NCBI GenBank assembly: GCA_020465985.1
Contig: JAANYP010002832.1
Coordinates: forward strand, 62,001 to 126,000
Reading direction: 5' to 3'
Length of the DNA: 64,000 bases
Origin: Centrapalus pauciflorus
Taxonomy: Eukaryota; Streptophyta; Magnoliopsida; Asterales; Asteraceae
Shown: positions 48,070 to 61,401 of the stretch, piece by piece
Numbering within the stretch: position 1 is the stretch's first letter
Layout: each line of letters starts with the position of its first letter
The notes under the pieces: model-generated
Database searches by the model: none
What the model was told of the DNA's origin: nothing
The model's input: only the letters and a program-made list of their open reading frames with translations
Position numbers and translations under genes: made by a program

Positions 48070-48710
48070 TTGGGGTTCTATTGAGAACTTTTGTGCATCG
48101 AGGCACCATTGAGAACTTTTGTGCATCGGACTATCTACCAAGGGTGCACAAAGGGCATTTAGGGGATATTAAATGTATGGAAATTATTTTTGAATTTAAA
48201 TGTTTTTAAGATAATTAATAGCTAAATTTGGTATGAAAATCATCATTAACTTCTTTCCTAAAATCACTCCATCTTTCTCTCTATCTCTCTCTCCTCTTTC
48301 TTAGCCCCCTCTTGATTTTGGAAGAGATGAACGATATGCATGATTTATGTTTGTATGAACGATTCATGTTTGTATTTTGATGTATTTTGATTTTGGGAGA
48401 GATGAACGATATGCATGATTTATTTTTGGAAGAGATGAACGATATGCATGAAGAGATGAACGATATGCATGTATTTTGATGTAATTTGAATTTGTATTAT
48501 TTTTGTTAATTTTGGAAGTGTAATAATTAAATAAGGATTGCATAATTCCTGTTTTACCCCTCCGCGAATTTCATTATGTGCACCTGATGCATAAAACTTT
48601 CTATTTAATTTACCTTTTGCCATTTGATCTAACCCACACATTCTTTTCATCCAAGGGCCAATGGAGGTTCTTTTGTGCCTCGATGCACAAAAGTTCTCAA
48701 TGGAACCTCC
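48068..48710. mobile_element. TA-repeat-linked MITE, family A
   Basis: 643 bp. Inverted ends contain ATTGAGAACTTTTGTGCATC on both sides. The interior has tandem GAGATGAACGATATGCATGA units (about 48320-48475). (TA)n lies directly on the left, and (CT)n(TA)n on the right. A related element is at 53883-54966. Confidence 0.7.

Positions 48711-48775
<65 letters not shown>
48711..48775. repeat. (CT)n(TA)n microsatellite
   Basis: About 9 CT units, then about 24 TA units. It looks like the MATE-C leader repeat but lacks GTAAGT and a leader. Confidence 0.9.
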
Positions 48776-48780
<5 letters not shown>

Positions 48781-49333
48781 TATATTTCATATATATTTAT
48801 TATAGTAAGTTAAATATGAGATATTATATAGAAGTTATTATATACTAATTATATATATAATTAATATATTTCATATATATTTATTATAGTAAGTTAAATA
48901 TGAGATATTATATAGAAGTTATTTATATACTAATTAAATATATTTACTGACATAATAAATTATATTTTAAGTTAAATATGTATTAATTAGATATATTTTG
49001 CTTAAGTATAATTTATATATTATTTATTGATTTATATACTAAATAACTATGTTAATATATTTTATATCAATTAAAATTTAATTTAACTAAAGTAAAAGGG
49101 TTGGGTTCTAAAATCCTTTAGTTCAGACTTGAGAGTCTTGAGGAAATTTAAGAGGTTAAAAGCTTTTTTGTCTAAATTAAAAATATACTCAAATTACCTA
49201 ACATCTCAAAGTTAGAGTTTAGGTTTTTAAGAGTTTAAAAGCTTTTACATGACCTTTCTAATGCCACCATCCAGACGTCCACCACCACATCACCCTTCGT
49301 TTCTTTTTAAATTTATTTTTTATTGATTCTCAG
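48776..49333. other. AT-rich DNA up to the MATE-B acceptor
   Basis: A unit of about 85 bp (ATTAATATATTTCATATATA to TATAGAAGTTAT) is repeated at about 48775 and 48860. Ends with TTGATTCTCAG, the conserved acceptor, at 49333. Confidence 0.5.
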
Positions 49334-49334
49334 A

Positions 49335-51935
49335 ATGGATGAAGGGATCGAAACAGAGCTTCTTGGATATAAAGAAGAAGGTGACCTCAAACAAAGGATA
49401 TGGGTCGAAGTGAAAAAGATATGCGCAGTCGCGTTGCCTGGAGTCATTGCGAGAGTTTGCTCATTCGGAACAGTCGTTGTCACCCAGTCATTCATTGGAC
49501 ATGTTAGTGACTTAGATCTTGCCGCCTACGCGCTTGTTCAAACGCTTGGCGTTCGGTTTGTCAACGGAATACTTGTAAGTACTATTTAACTGTATCTCTC
49601 TCTATATATATTTATGCAATTAGTTGTTAATTTGGTTATGATTAATTAACATAATAGAAAGGTCAATGCATGCATGCATGGTTTGATCAAGTTGATGTTA
49701 ATATTGCGAATTCGATGTACTGAGGGCAGCTAGGAATGTCGAGTGTAACGGAAACCCTTTGTGGACAAGCATATGGAGCAGGGCAATACCATATGATGGG
49801 CATTTACCTGCAACGATCATGGATCGTTGACTTGATAACTTTGACCCTCTTGCTCCCAATGTTCATCTTCAGTACCCAAATCTTCAAATTCCTTGGCCAG
49901 GACGAATCAATAGCAAACAGTGGTGGATACATATCGTTGTGGTTCATCCCTTTCGTCTACAACTATATTTTTAGCCTGACTATACAGATGTATCTACAAG
50001 CACAGTTAAAGAACATGATTATTGCATGGCTTTCGTTGATTCAATTCGTCATCCACATACCTTTGTCGATGCTTCTCGTGTACAACCTTAACATGGGGAC
50101 CTCAGGTGCCATGATTGCGCTCTTGGTCTCGTCATGGTTTGTTGTCATCTGCGAATTCGTTTACATTTTCGGAGGATGGTGTCCTGATTCATGGAAAGGA
50201 TTCACAATTGCTGCATTTAAAGACCTGTTGCCTGTTGTGAAGCTCTCAATATCCTCTGGTGTGATGCTCTGGTAAGTTTTTAAAAAAATACTGGCAACAT
50301 ACACACAGGGCCGTCTCATGGATTTTAGAGGTCCTGTGCTTGTGATTACAACATTGCCCTTAAATATTTTAAATACTAAATTGGTCGTTTTGATAATTTT
50401 CATAGGTAAAGTCAAGTTCGTGCAGAAAAACTGATTAGTGAGAAATTAAAATAAATAATATGAATCAAACTGAATTTGACATGATTCCATTTTAACACAC
50501 CGATGCACAACGTTACATGTCAAACACAGAAAATATTTATTGGTCTAAATTTACATCTTTGTTATAGTCGTGAGGCCCTACGAAATTGGGGGCCCTGTGC
50601 TGTCGAGCGTTTCGCACACCCTAAAAGCTGTCCCTGCATACAGAATCGCCACGAAACAGCTAAAATGCATGCAACTTAAAGATTTTGGAAAACAATTTAT
50701 ATAAATATTTACAAAGTTGAGACACCATGCATTTTGTTGACCTTGAACCATTTTGTTGGATGCATGGAGCTTGGAAGTATGGTACTATGCTCTTCTAGTC
50801 TTGCTTGCTGGATACATGCGAGATGCAGAGGTTGCAATATCTGCCTTCTCCATTTGGTATGATATCATCAATTGAACATTTTTGTGTTTTTATTTCAAAT
50901 CATTAATTTGGAGAAGATATGATCAATCAAACTAAAACTAATTTTTGTTGCAGCCTCAACATTAATGCATGGGAGTTGATGATAAGCATCGGTTTCTTAG
51001 GTTCGGCCTGGTACGTGATGAATGATTTCTATTTTCTAAACATAGCGATTTTAATGGCTGTTTATTTTGGTCCCTAATTTTGTTTATTTTCTCTGCAAAC
51101 ATGGCTGATACAAACTTGTATGTATAAAGTGTTCGGGTGGCGAATGAATTAGGACGAGGGAATGCGAAAGCAGTAAGGTTTTCGATAAAAGTGTTGATGG
51201 GGACTTCGGTTGCGATAGGATTGTTCTTCTTTATTCTTTGTTTAGCGTTCAACAGAAAACTTGCGTACATGTTTACGGATGATGAGAAAGTTGCAGATGC
51301 AATAGAAGACCTTTCTTGGCTCCTTTCTTTTTCGGTTTTGTTAAACAGTGTTTATCCGGTACTATCAGGTAATTAACTAGTATATAGCATATATTCGTTT
51401 CACAAAAGTTTGTTACTTGACCTCGCATATATGTTTACTTAAAACTTTTTGGTTAGGGGTGGTAATTGGAGCCGGAATGCAATCACTTGTAGCAGTGGTT
51501 AACCTCGTTTGTTTTTATATAATTGGTATTCCGTTGGGAGCTTTGCTTGGATATTTGACGACTCTTGAAGTTAAGGTATAAAAATGCATACATTTAGATA
51601 TCAAAAGCTTTTTTATGGTCAGTAATCAATATTTTGTTTGATAATTCTATACTATTTGATAGGGTATATGGATCGGAATGATTGGCGGAGTTCTAGCACA
51701 AACAGTAACGGTTGTATATTTGACTTGGAGAACAGATTGGGATGATCAGGTAAAAAAAATATAAGATTTAAGCAAATCTTATATTAACTTTTTTTTTTTT
51801 AACAAAATAATATTCCAGTTCATCGATGACATTGACTTTTTGGCATTGTAGGTGAAGAAGGCACAAGAACGTCTGACTCGATTTTACTTGACGGCAAATG
51901 AAAATCGCAAGAATGATCAAGTGATGCTTGAGTAA
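49335..51935 (+). CDS. MATE efflux transporter B (DETOXIFICATION-type), 8 exons
   Basis: The predicted protein has 484 residues and is close to MATE-A along its length. Coding exons: 49335-49574, 49730-50271, 50770-50856, 50954-51010, 51130-51368, 51457-51575, 51663-51749, 51852-51935. Exons 2-8 have exactly the same lengths as in MATE-A. Motifs: MSSVTETLCGQAYGAG at 83-98, YLQRSW, GGWCP, CLEVWYY with the TM7 glutamate at residue 263, and VRVANELG in exon 5. The substrate is unknown. Differences: a shorter acidic N-terminus, KKICAV where A and C have KKIWRV, and a poor exon-3 acceptor (GCATGGAG^C, no pyrimidine tract) where A and C have TTGTTGCAG. Intron 2 carries a hAT MITE. ATG 49335 follows TTCTCAG^A. 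Confidence 0.92.
50306..50636. mobile_element. hAT-type MITE in MATE-B intron 2
   Basis: 331 bp. Inverted ends CAGGGCCGTCTCATGG and, from the right, CAGGGACAGCTTTTAGGG. The flanks are CATACACA (50298-50305) and CATACAGA (50637-50644), an 8-bp duplication with one mismatch. Non-coding, and absent from introns 2 of A and C. Confidence 0.8.
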
Positions 51936-53003
51936 GTTGAATGATGGATTAAGAAATTCATTGTTGTTATTTTTGGGTAATTACAACTATTAGAGTGGAT
52001 TTTTGTCTTATGTCTGAAATTTCAAGTTTATATTACACAATCATTTAATTAAAACAGAAATTAAAGACTAGCCAAAGTACGTTTTGGTGAGGAAAAAAAA
52101 TGTGAATGAGGGATAATTATGTGTCCTAACTTAGTGGTTGTTTGTGTACTAATTAATGGAATTATTAAAAAGCTCGTTCAAAGGTTAAACCACCTTCTAA
52201 TGATTTCATTCAGCACTAAACAAACAAGGACTTAAACCCATGTTTGCACTTGTTTGTTATAGTGATGTATATTTACCGGTTTAGTTTTCTTGTTTTCCTG
52301 TCCAATAATGTATTTAGTTGAATTTGAAAATTTTTTAAACCTAAATCACCAAATTTGAATCTAACATACGTGTAATAAGAATTGAATTCATAATAAAGTT
52401 TTTTATTTGAATTCAATTTGGAGTCGAAGAGATTCAATTTTTTTATTCACATTTATACATGGGCAACCTAAATTTTTCATTGTAAAATGTTAAAACTAAC
52501 AAGAAAGTAGGATACTTAAATTATGTATATCAGTTATCTATGAATTCTCAAGTTATACAAATATATAACTTAATATTCAATTCTTTCATAGAATCAAGTA
52601 GAATTTTTAGATCATGTGGAAAGAAAAATACAACAATCTCTTCGACTCCAAAGATTTTATCTTCATTTCTTGTCTTTTCAGTATCCCGTATCCCTAACTT
52701 TAAAAAACCACTACCATGAGTACCACCTTTGTGCTAGAAATCAGACGGCTAATACTAAAAAAAAAACACACAAAACATCAAAAACTAAAATAAACAGCAA
52801 GCCTTCCTTAAACAAAAGCAATCAAAAGTCAAAAGAGGACAAAACTTCAAAACCTACCCAAACCAAAATCCGAGCCAATAAAAAGCCACACCTATGAACT
52901 TTAAGAAACTAATTCTAAAGATATTTTCACGTCATTACGAGTTAATAATGACGTCAGAGTGGTGATCCCAAATAGGCAAATATGCACTTCTCCATGTACT
53001 AAA
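51936..53003. other. MATE-B 3' flank
   Basis: The likely 3' untranslated region lies in the first 200-400 bp. The 93-codon Lys/Thr-rich frame at 52616-52897 has no domain and looks compositional. Nothing else recognised. Confidence 0.4.
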
Positions 53004-53791
53004 GCTATATAAAGCGAGAATATATATTACCACAAAGCTATAAATATGGATTTAAATTATATTATTTTTGAAATAAAAAACAATGCAATATTAACAAAGA
53101 ACGTATGTCGAAATATTCATTTATTTATTGTAGTAAAAGATATAAGCATTATGTATCAAATACGACAATTAAAAATATAAATTATAAGTTAGATAAATAT
53201 TTAAATATAGCTAGGTAAAAATATTAATTATCGCGTGACACATTTTCGATGCATTATATTTTTATTATTTCATAATTTTGTTATCCTTTAAATCTATATC
53301 AAATTTAGATAAATATAAATCTAAATATTATAATATCAATATATATTTATATATCTAACTAAAAGTTATTATAACATCAATCTAATCTAGATAATATTTA
53401 AAAAAAATATATTATTTGTTTATAAATTTATTAATATACATGTATATTAAAAATAAATATAAATTATATAAATAATATTAATAATTCAAAAGTAAAAATG
53501 AATAGTATTAGTAAAATCATATCTCATCAAAATTTATTTTATTGTTATAAAATATACACATTATGTTTTACGTTAAATTTTTAAAATCGATTAATTATAT
53601 ATATGAACTTAGAAATAAAATATTTAATAGTTTGATACAAAAGTAGATAAATAACATATGTTATAAGTAAATATATTTTCTTGTATTTTTTATAAGAATT
53701 AATATTTATATGATTTAATTTTAAGTTTACATACATTTTATGTAACAAATTATTTATTAAAAATTACCACATAATACGGGTAATAAACTAG
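53004..53791 (+). mobile_element. Helitron-like element, 5' end approximate
   Basis: The 3' end ACCACATAATACGGGTAATAAACTAG^T fits the family with a damaged hairpin. The left end is placed at the CTATATAAAGCGAGAAT motif by likeness to the other copies. Confidence 0.45.
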
Positions 53792-53818
53792 TGTATATAT
53801 ATGTGTGTGTGTGTGTGT

Positions 53819-53860
<42 letters not shown>
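53819..53860. repeat. (TG)n/(TA)n microsatellite
   Basis: About 20 TA units after a (TG)n, abutting the next MITE. Confidence 0.9.
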
Positions 53861-53872
<12 letters not shown>

Positions 53873-53882
53873 TTATATTATA

Positions 53883-54966
53883 GATATGTTTAATTGAGAA
53901 CTTTTATGTATCGAGGAAACTCAATGAACATTTGTGCACCCAATAATTCATAAATTGTACATTAAGGGTATTTCTGGTATACTGAAATTTATCATTAATT
54001 AATTCCAAAGATAATGCACATCAACATTTTGAAAAAATATAATTAATATATTAATTTAGTTAAAGAAAAAATTAGAATTAAGATGGAAATTGAATTTCCT
54101 TAAATAATGTGAGTTATTTTGAAAATTGATAATCAAAATCCATTAAATCTCTTTATCCATGTAATGTGATTTTTTTTTTTTGAAATTTGAAAATCAAGAT
54201 CCCTTAAATCTCTCTATCCATGTATTTCTCTCTTTTCTTCATGGGTGAATATGATGAACAACGATGATGCACAACAACAACAGGTGATGCATAACAAAAG
54301 ACCGCTTTTGGTTCAGGTGATAATGATTCCAATATGATGAACGCTGTATTTTGATTGAGATGTTGATGATGTACGCAAATGATGGTAAAGATGGTGGTTT
54401 GAAGGTTCGAATGAACGGTGAAAGAAAGTGTTTGAAAGTTTTGAATGGTGGTTTGATTTTCACGGTGATAGACGATGTTCTATGCATATCTAGTTTGAAT
54501 GATAAAGATGAACAATTTTCATGATGATGAAGGTTTGAACGATTTTCATGGTGATGAAATTGAACGATTTTCATGGTTATGAAATTGAACAATTTTCATG
54601 GCATGAACGATGAAAATGATGATGAACGACGACGATGATGATGATGCACACGAAGAAATAAGATGGTGAACACAAAGGATGAACAACAACGATGCATCAT
54701 GATCTTCATCATTTCATTTAAATTTGTGAAATTTTTGTTAGTTTACGAAGTGTGTTATTTATATTTATTTATCATTTATTATATAAATATTTGATACAAT
54801 ATTCAATTAATATAATTTTAAAATTAATTAAATTAGATATATTTTTTCCTAAACTACTGTTTGGTAAATGCATATGATATGTTGCATCACGAGATCGACT
54901 TGATCCAACGGCTGTAAGACGGTTCATAAGTATCTAGACGCATAAAAGTTCTCAATTGAATCCGAC
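53883..54966. mobile_element. TA-repeat-linked MITE, family A relative
   Basis: 1.08 kb. Both inverted ends carry CAATTGAGAACTTTTATG-type sequence (one mismatch at the left). The interior holds GATGAT-rich DNA and about three tandem 27-bp GAACGATTTTCATGG units at 54510-54605. It resembles 48068-48710 in ends and in the GAACGAT interior. (TA)n on the left. Confidence 0.65.
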
Positions 54967-55139
54967 TATAAAAAAACAAATATTATTAACATAAGTTAAA
55001 ATTATATAATAAAATTATACTGTTAGATATTATAGAAGAAAATATATGTAAACTAATAGAAAAATTAAAATTCAGATATTGCAAAAACATTATTTTGAAA
55101 ATTGTTCAAAATGCGAAAATATTTATATCGTAATATATA
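54967..55139. other. AT-rich spacer
   Basis: Nothing recognised. Confidence 0.4.
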
Positions 55140-55733
55140 TCTATATAATAAAGAAGAACATGTAAATGACACATGTCGTCTTCACGTTTCATCGGAAAAG
55201 ATAAAAACAAATATAGAAAAGATAAAATAAAAATATGAAATAAAATATGTACATATAAAAAAAATAAATACAATTTATTATTTTTAAAAGTCATAAATAT
55301 TATGTTTTTATTAGGAATATAATACAAATATATCCAAATTACATCTTATATATACTTATTTACTTATCTGTATTAAAAAATTTCATGTGTTTATAAATTT
55401 ATTTATAGATATTAAGCATATTTAAAGATTATACAAACCATATGAATAAGTAAAAAGTAAGAATAATAAAATATCAATAGAAAAATATATCATAACATTT
55501 TGTTTATTGTAATAAAACATGTATTAAAATTATGTTTTATATAAAATGAAAAATTTAAATTATATCAATTAAATAGATATAAATTTATAAATACTTTTAA
55601 ATAATAACAATACTATTTTTGTATTTTTTAATAGTATTATTAATATTTATATGTTTTGATTTTAATTTTACATAAATTTTACATAACCAATTATTAAATT
55701 TTATCCACATAATACGTGGGGTTAACAAACTCG
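55140..55733 (+). mobile_element. Short Helitron-like element
   Basis: 594 bp. A^TCTATATAATAAAGAAGAAC start. Hairpin CCACATAATACGTGG at 55705-55719, then GGTTAACAAA and CTCG^T. CTCG departs from CTRR by one base, likely a mutation of CTAG. Confidence 0.6.
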
Positions 55734-56990
55734 TTAATAAAATAAATCGATCATCAATGGCAGATTCAGAATTAATATCTACATGGGTCAATTATTCATA
55801 TTTTTATAAAGGTTGGTTGGTTAAGAATCATCGCATTGTTATAAAATGTATAAAATTGTTCAAATATCTAGCCAATTTTTATTAAATATTCGTTAAATAA
55901 AAGTGCTCTTGTGGTTTTTTTTTTTTTGAACAATAGAACCTCCGGTTCCTGACTAAAAAATTGGATCAAATTGTTTTTGACAACATATATAAAAAAATTA
56001 TTAAGATCGCTTGACCCCTGATGTGTCTATGTTAAATTGTTTATCCGTCCCCAGCCAATCAAAATAGTATGACATGGTATTTACAAGTTATAATTAAAAA
56101 GATAAATATATATATTTAATATTTTAGAATTTCCAAACCTAGGGAATAGCAATTAACAAAATATTAGTGATACCCGAAAGGTAAATTTTATTATTGGAAA
56201 GTTAATTGTATATATCTTGTATCAATTTTTTTTTTTTGTCATGTAATCCTTTCCAGCCAAAACCTGTTTTTGGGACTTGGCGTTTAAAAAAAAAAGACAG
56301 GATAAGAACAAAGTTTTAAATTACATGTCTTGTTAATGTTAATATGAACTATGTTTTATTTTTAATTCAATCCTGAAGAACATATGAATATTATATAAGT
56401 TAGTATATAATTTTAAGGTGAAGAATATTTAGATATATTAAAAGAAACAACATGCATCTATCTCTCTGCCCAACATAAAGTAATTTTTAATAAAAATGAG
56501 CAATTTCACAATTTAGAAAAGCATAAAGTAGAAAATTTCAGCACACACTAAATAACAAAATTAGGAAAAAAACAAAGTAACAGATCATTAATAACGACTT
56601 GTACGTTTTGATTTAATTTATATTGATTTCCAATTAAAAAAACGAACGGAGCTCGAGCTCATATAAAAGTATCAGGTTCAAGCTTGACTCGCTTCATGCT
56701 TTGTGAAAAGAATTCGAGCTCGACTCGTGAATGATTTTATTGATTTGAGCTCGAACATAAATTAATTTTTTATATATAATTATATACATATTATATTCAT
56801 CTTTTAAACAAAAAAATTTATTGAATTTATACTTTATATATTTATTAATTAGAAAATATGTTTATATAGGAGGTTGTTAACAAGCTCAAAAAGTTATTTG
56901 AATATTAAAGTTTTGGTTTAGAGTCATCATTAGCTATATTTGATGTGAAATCGTATGTTATTAAGTTTGAAGTTTATATTCTTTATATTT
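55734..56990. other. AT-rich intergenic DNA
   Basis: No gene. The stretch 56640-56760 is full of GAGCTCGAGCTC and GCTCGACTCG palindromic motifs, a pattern common in old transposon DNA. Confidence 0.4.
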
Positions 56991-56995
56991 AATAT

Positions 56996-57299
56996 TGAGT
57001 TTATTATTAAAAAACCAACATGTTTTCATGGTTTTTACGTTTTCGTCCCTCAATGTTAGTTTTTCCAGAAAAATCATTAAGTTAATTTTTTTTAGTTTAT
57101 TGAATTTTGACTGTTAGAGCCCGATTATATATAGTAAACCGGGTTTTTAAAAACTGAAAAACCGGGTTTTAATATCCAAATTTCACTAAACCAAAAAGGA
57201 AAAAAATTAACTTGGAAACTTTTATAGGAAAAAAATAACATGGAATGACGAAAACGTAAATAATGTGAAAACATGTTGGTATTTTTCATAATAAACCTT
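56996..57299. mobile_element. Foldback MITE, ACGTTTTCGT family (best copy)
   Basis: About 300 bp whose halves are complementary: the left arm is GTTTATTATTAAAAAACC, ACATGTTTTC, TACGTTTTCGTC, and the right arm is the inverse. The inner arms carry AAACCGGGTTTTTAAAAAC and AAAACCGGGTTTTAATA. No target duplication resolved. Confidence 0.65.
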
Positions 57300-57365
57300 T
57301 AATATCTGAGTGAGAATGAGATAAATATATATTATGTTGACAAGTGAAGTTGTCTCTTGTAAACA

Positions 57366-58524
57366 TCTATATCTATATATTATAATAAATGAGAACAATT
57401 ATCGCTACATGTCATCCTCCTAATACATTAATTTTTCATTTTCCCGCTCTTTTTTCTAAAAATAAATATTAATATTAATTTAAGTAACATGCATATCATT
57501 AACTGATTTAATTTAAACTTTATTATTAAAACTTATTATTTGTGTTTCCTAAACTAATTGCAATTACAACTTATACTCATTAAAAGTTTTCAAAATTAAC
57601 AATCTAAAATAAAAATATTTGAAAAATCAATAAAATAATAAACGTCTCAAATAGTAAATAATTTTAAAAAATAGTAAAATACAAGAATTTAATTTTAAAA
57701 TATTTTTTTAAAAGATCAATTAAATCTTCAAATTTTAAGAGTATGAAAGAATAAATAATTTTATGAAATAATAATTAAATACTTTAGTATACAATAAAAT
57801 ATAAAAAAAATTTATCATCAAATCTTTACACGTTAGTGATGAAACTTTGACACATTAAAAAAAATAATCATTCAAATTTCAAATGTATTTTCTTTAATAA
57901 AATTTTGTATTAATATTTTCCAAAACTTCAATTAATGTTGCAAAATTTATATTTTAAAATAAATTAATTTCAAATAATATTTATTAATATTTATTAATTA
58001 AGTTGACGCTAGAATTGTTGTATCAAGTTTTAATCAGTTAGACAATAAATATGTATTATTAATAAAATACATATTCAATAAGAAAACTTGTATATGGTTT
58101 AATTTTAGGTATTTAACAAATTTATACAATTTAGATTAATATACTTTATAAAAATTTAAAATATAAAATATTTATCATTTAAAATTTATTTCGTTGATTT
58201 CTATGGGATTTTGATGATAACACAATAACAAACAAAACATAATGAAAGTTTAACATTTTTAAATCAATATTAAGAAGATAATAATTGATATATATCGCAT
58301 ATGTAAGAGTCATAAAATACTATATTTAAATAAATAATTAAAATATTTTGAATCTTATCTTAACTGTCTTATTTTGACTTAAACATGACTTAGTGTCATC
58401 ATTTTTTACCATTGACTTAATGATTTTGCATGTATTTCATCTTTTTATTGGTTTTTACAAAAATTTAATTTATAAGATCAAATTTTTTTATCTCAATTCA
58501 TGTAATACATGGGTATTAACCTAG
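57366..58524 (+). mobile_element. Non-autonomous Helitron
   Basis: 1,159 bp. A^TCTATATCTATATATTAT start, identical to the 44905-45494 copy. Hairpin CATGTA-A-TACATG at 58499-58511, then GGTATTAAC and CTAG^T. Non-coding interior. Confidence 0.7.
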
Positions 58525-58549
58525 TATTATATTAAATTAGTTATGTTTG

Positions 58550-58744
58550 TAGGTAAGATGGAGAGAAGTGAAGCCATAAAATGGGCAGAGAAGAGGCTGT
58601 TATGTTGGAATTGGAATCTATGTGCCAAAAAATGAAATAAATAGTAAATACCACCACAATACACCTCCTTCCTAACTGCCTACTCTAGTCTCTTTTATTA
58701 AGTCTTGCTAAATTTGGAACCAATTACCTCTTTCAGTTTCTCAC

Positions 58745-58796
<52 letters not shown>

Positions 58797-58863
58797 GCTT
58801 TTAATTTCTTCTTTCCCAAATAATCATTCCTCTACCTCTTTCTTTCTTTCTCATAATCACATA
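58550..58863 (+). promoter_or_regulatory. Promoter/leader of MATE-C: predicted non-coding exon 1
   Basis: Contains AAAATGGGC, AAATACCACCA and a C/T-rich leader with its own (CT)n (58750-58792), ending CACATA^GTAAGT at 58864. It parallels the MATE-A leader. The predicted 5'-UTR intron is 58864-61400 (2,537 bp). The in-frame ATG at 61369 would then lie in the intron, leaving 61402 as the start. Confidence 0.6.
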
Positions 58864-58870
58864 GTAAGTA

Positions 58871-60642
<1,772 letters not shown>

Positions 60643-61059
60643 GGGAGAATTTCATATATATTCTTGTAAACTTTCAATATTACGCATATATCCTTTCAAA
60701 CTTTCTTATTACATAGATATCCTTCTAAACCTTTAAATCTCACATATATATATCCAAATGACAATTTTAAATTTAATTACATCATTTAAAAAAAATATTA
60801 AACATCATTTTTTAATTAATTTATAATTGAATTAAATTAGAAAATGATATTTCTTTATTTTTCTAATTTATTTTTGTTGGGATTTAAGATGGTAGTTTAG
60901 GTATTTACAATTTTTTTAAATGATAAAATAAATTTAAAATAGTCATTTGGATATATATGTGAGATTTAAAGATTTAGAAGGATATATATGTAATAAAGAA
61001 TTTTACAAGGATATATGCATAATATTGAAAGTTTACAAGGATATATATGAAATTCTCCC
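60643..61059. mobile_element. MULE-type MITE with perfect 9-bp target duplication
   Basis: 417 bp. Inverted ends GGGAGAATTTCATATATATT/C continue complementary for more than 100 bp. AATTATATA lies at 60634-60642 and again at 61060-61068. Same family as the element at 1-978; ends similar to 3311-3633. Confidence 0.85.
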
Positions 61060-61401
61060 AATTATATATATAACCCAGTCAACACCAAACATAACCCGGT
61101 TTCAGTTTTTGGATTTAGTTAGCTAGGTGGCTAATTTGCCTCACCCGGCCTGCTTACCGAGTTAATTCCATTAATCATGCTGACATTTTATAAAGTTTCA
61201 CAATAAACCCTCTTGATGCATGATACTTGCACTTATAGTCAGTAACTTTTTCTTTTTTAAAATTGCATCCGCCCTAGTGCCACCGTATACCACCACATCA
61301 ATCTCGATCGTTTCTTTACTAAAACCAAAAATACAACTTGAACGTACGTACGTACATCTATCGGTAAAATGTCGATCGATCTTACATTCTTGATTCTCAG
61401 A

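Noticed and set aside
48711..48775. Alternative leader of MATE-B at the (CT)n(TA)n tract
   Set aside because: No GTAAGT donor or C/T-rich leader precedes it; it is the flank of a MITE.
52616..52897. 93-codon Lys/Ser/Thr-rich frame
   Set aside because: Low-complexity A-rich DNA with no domain or splice context.
61369..61401. Upstream in-frame ATG as the MATE-C start
   Set aside because: It lies before the acceptor TTCTCAG that is conserved in all three genes, so it is probably intronic; the paralogs have no equivalent.
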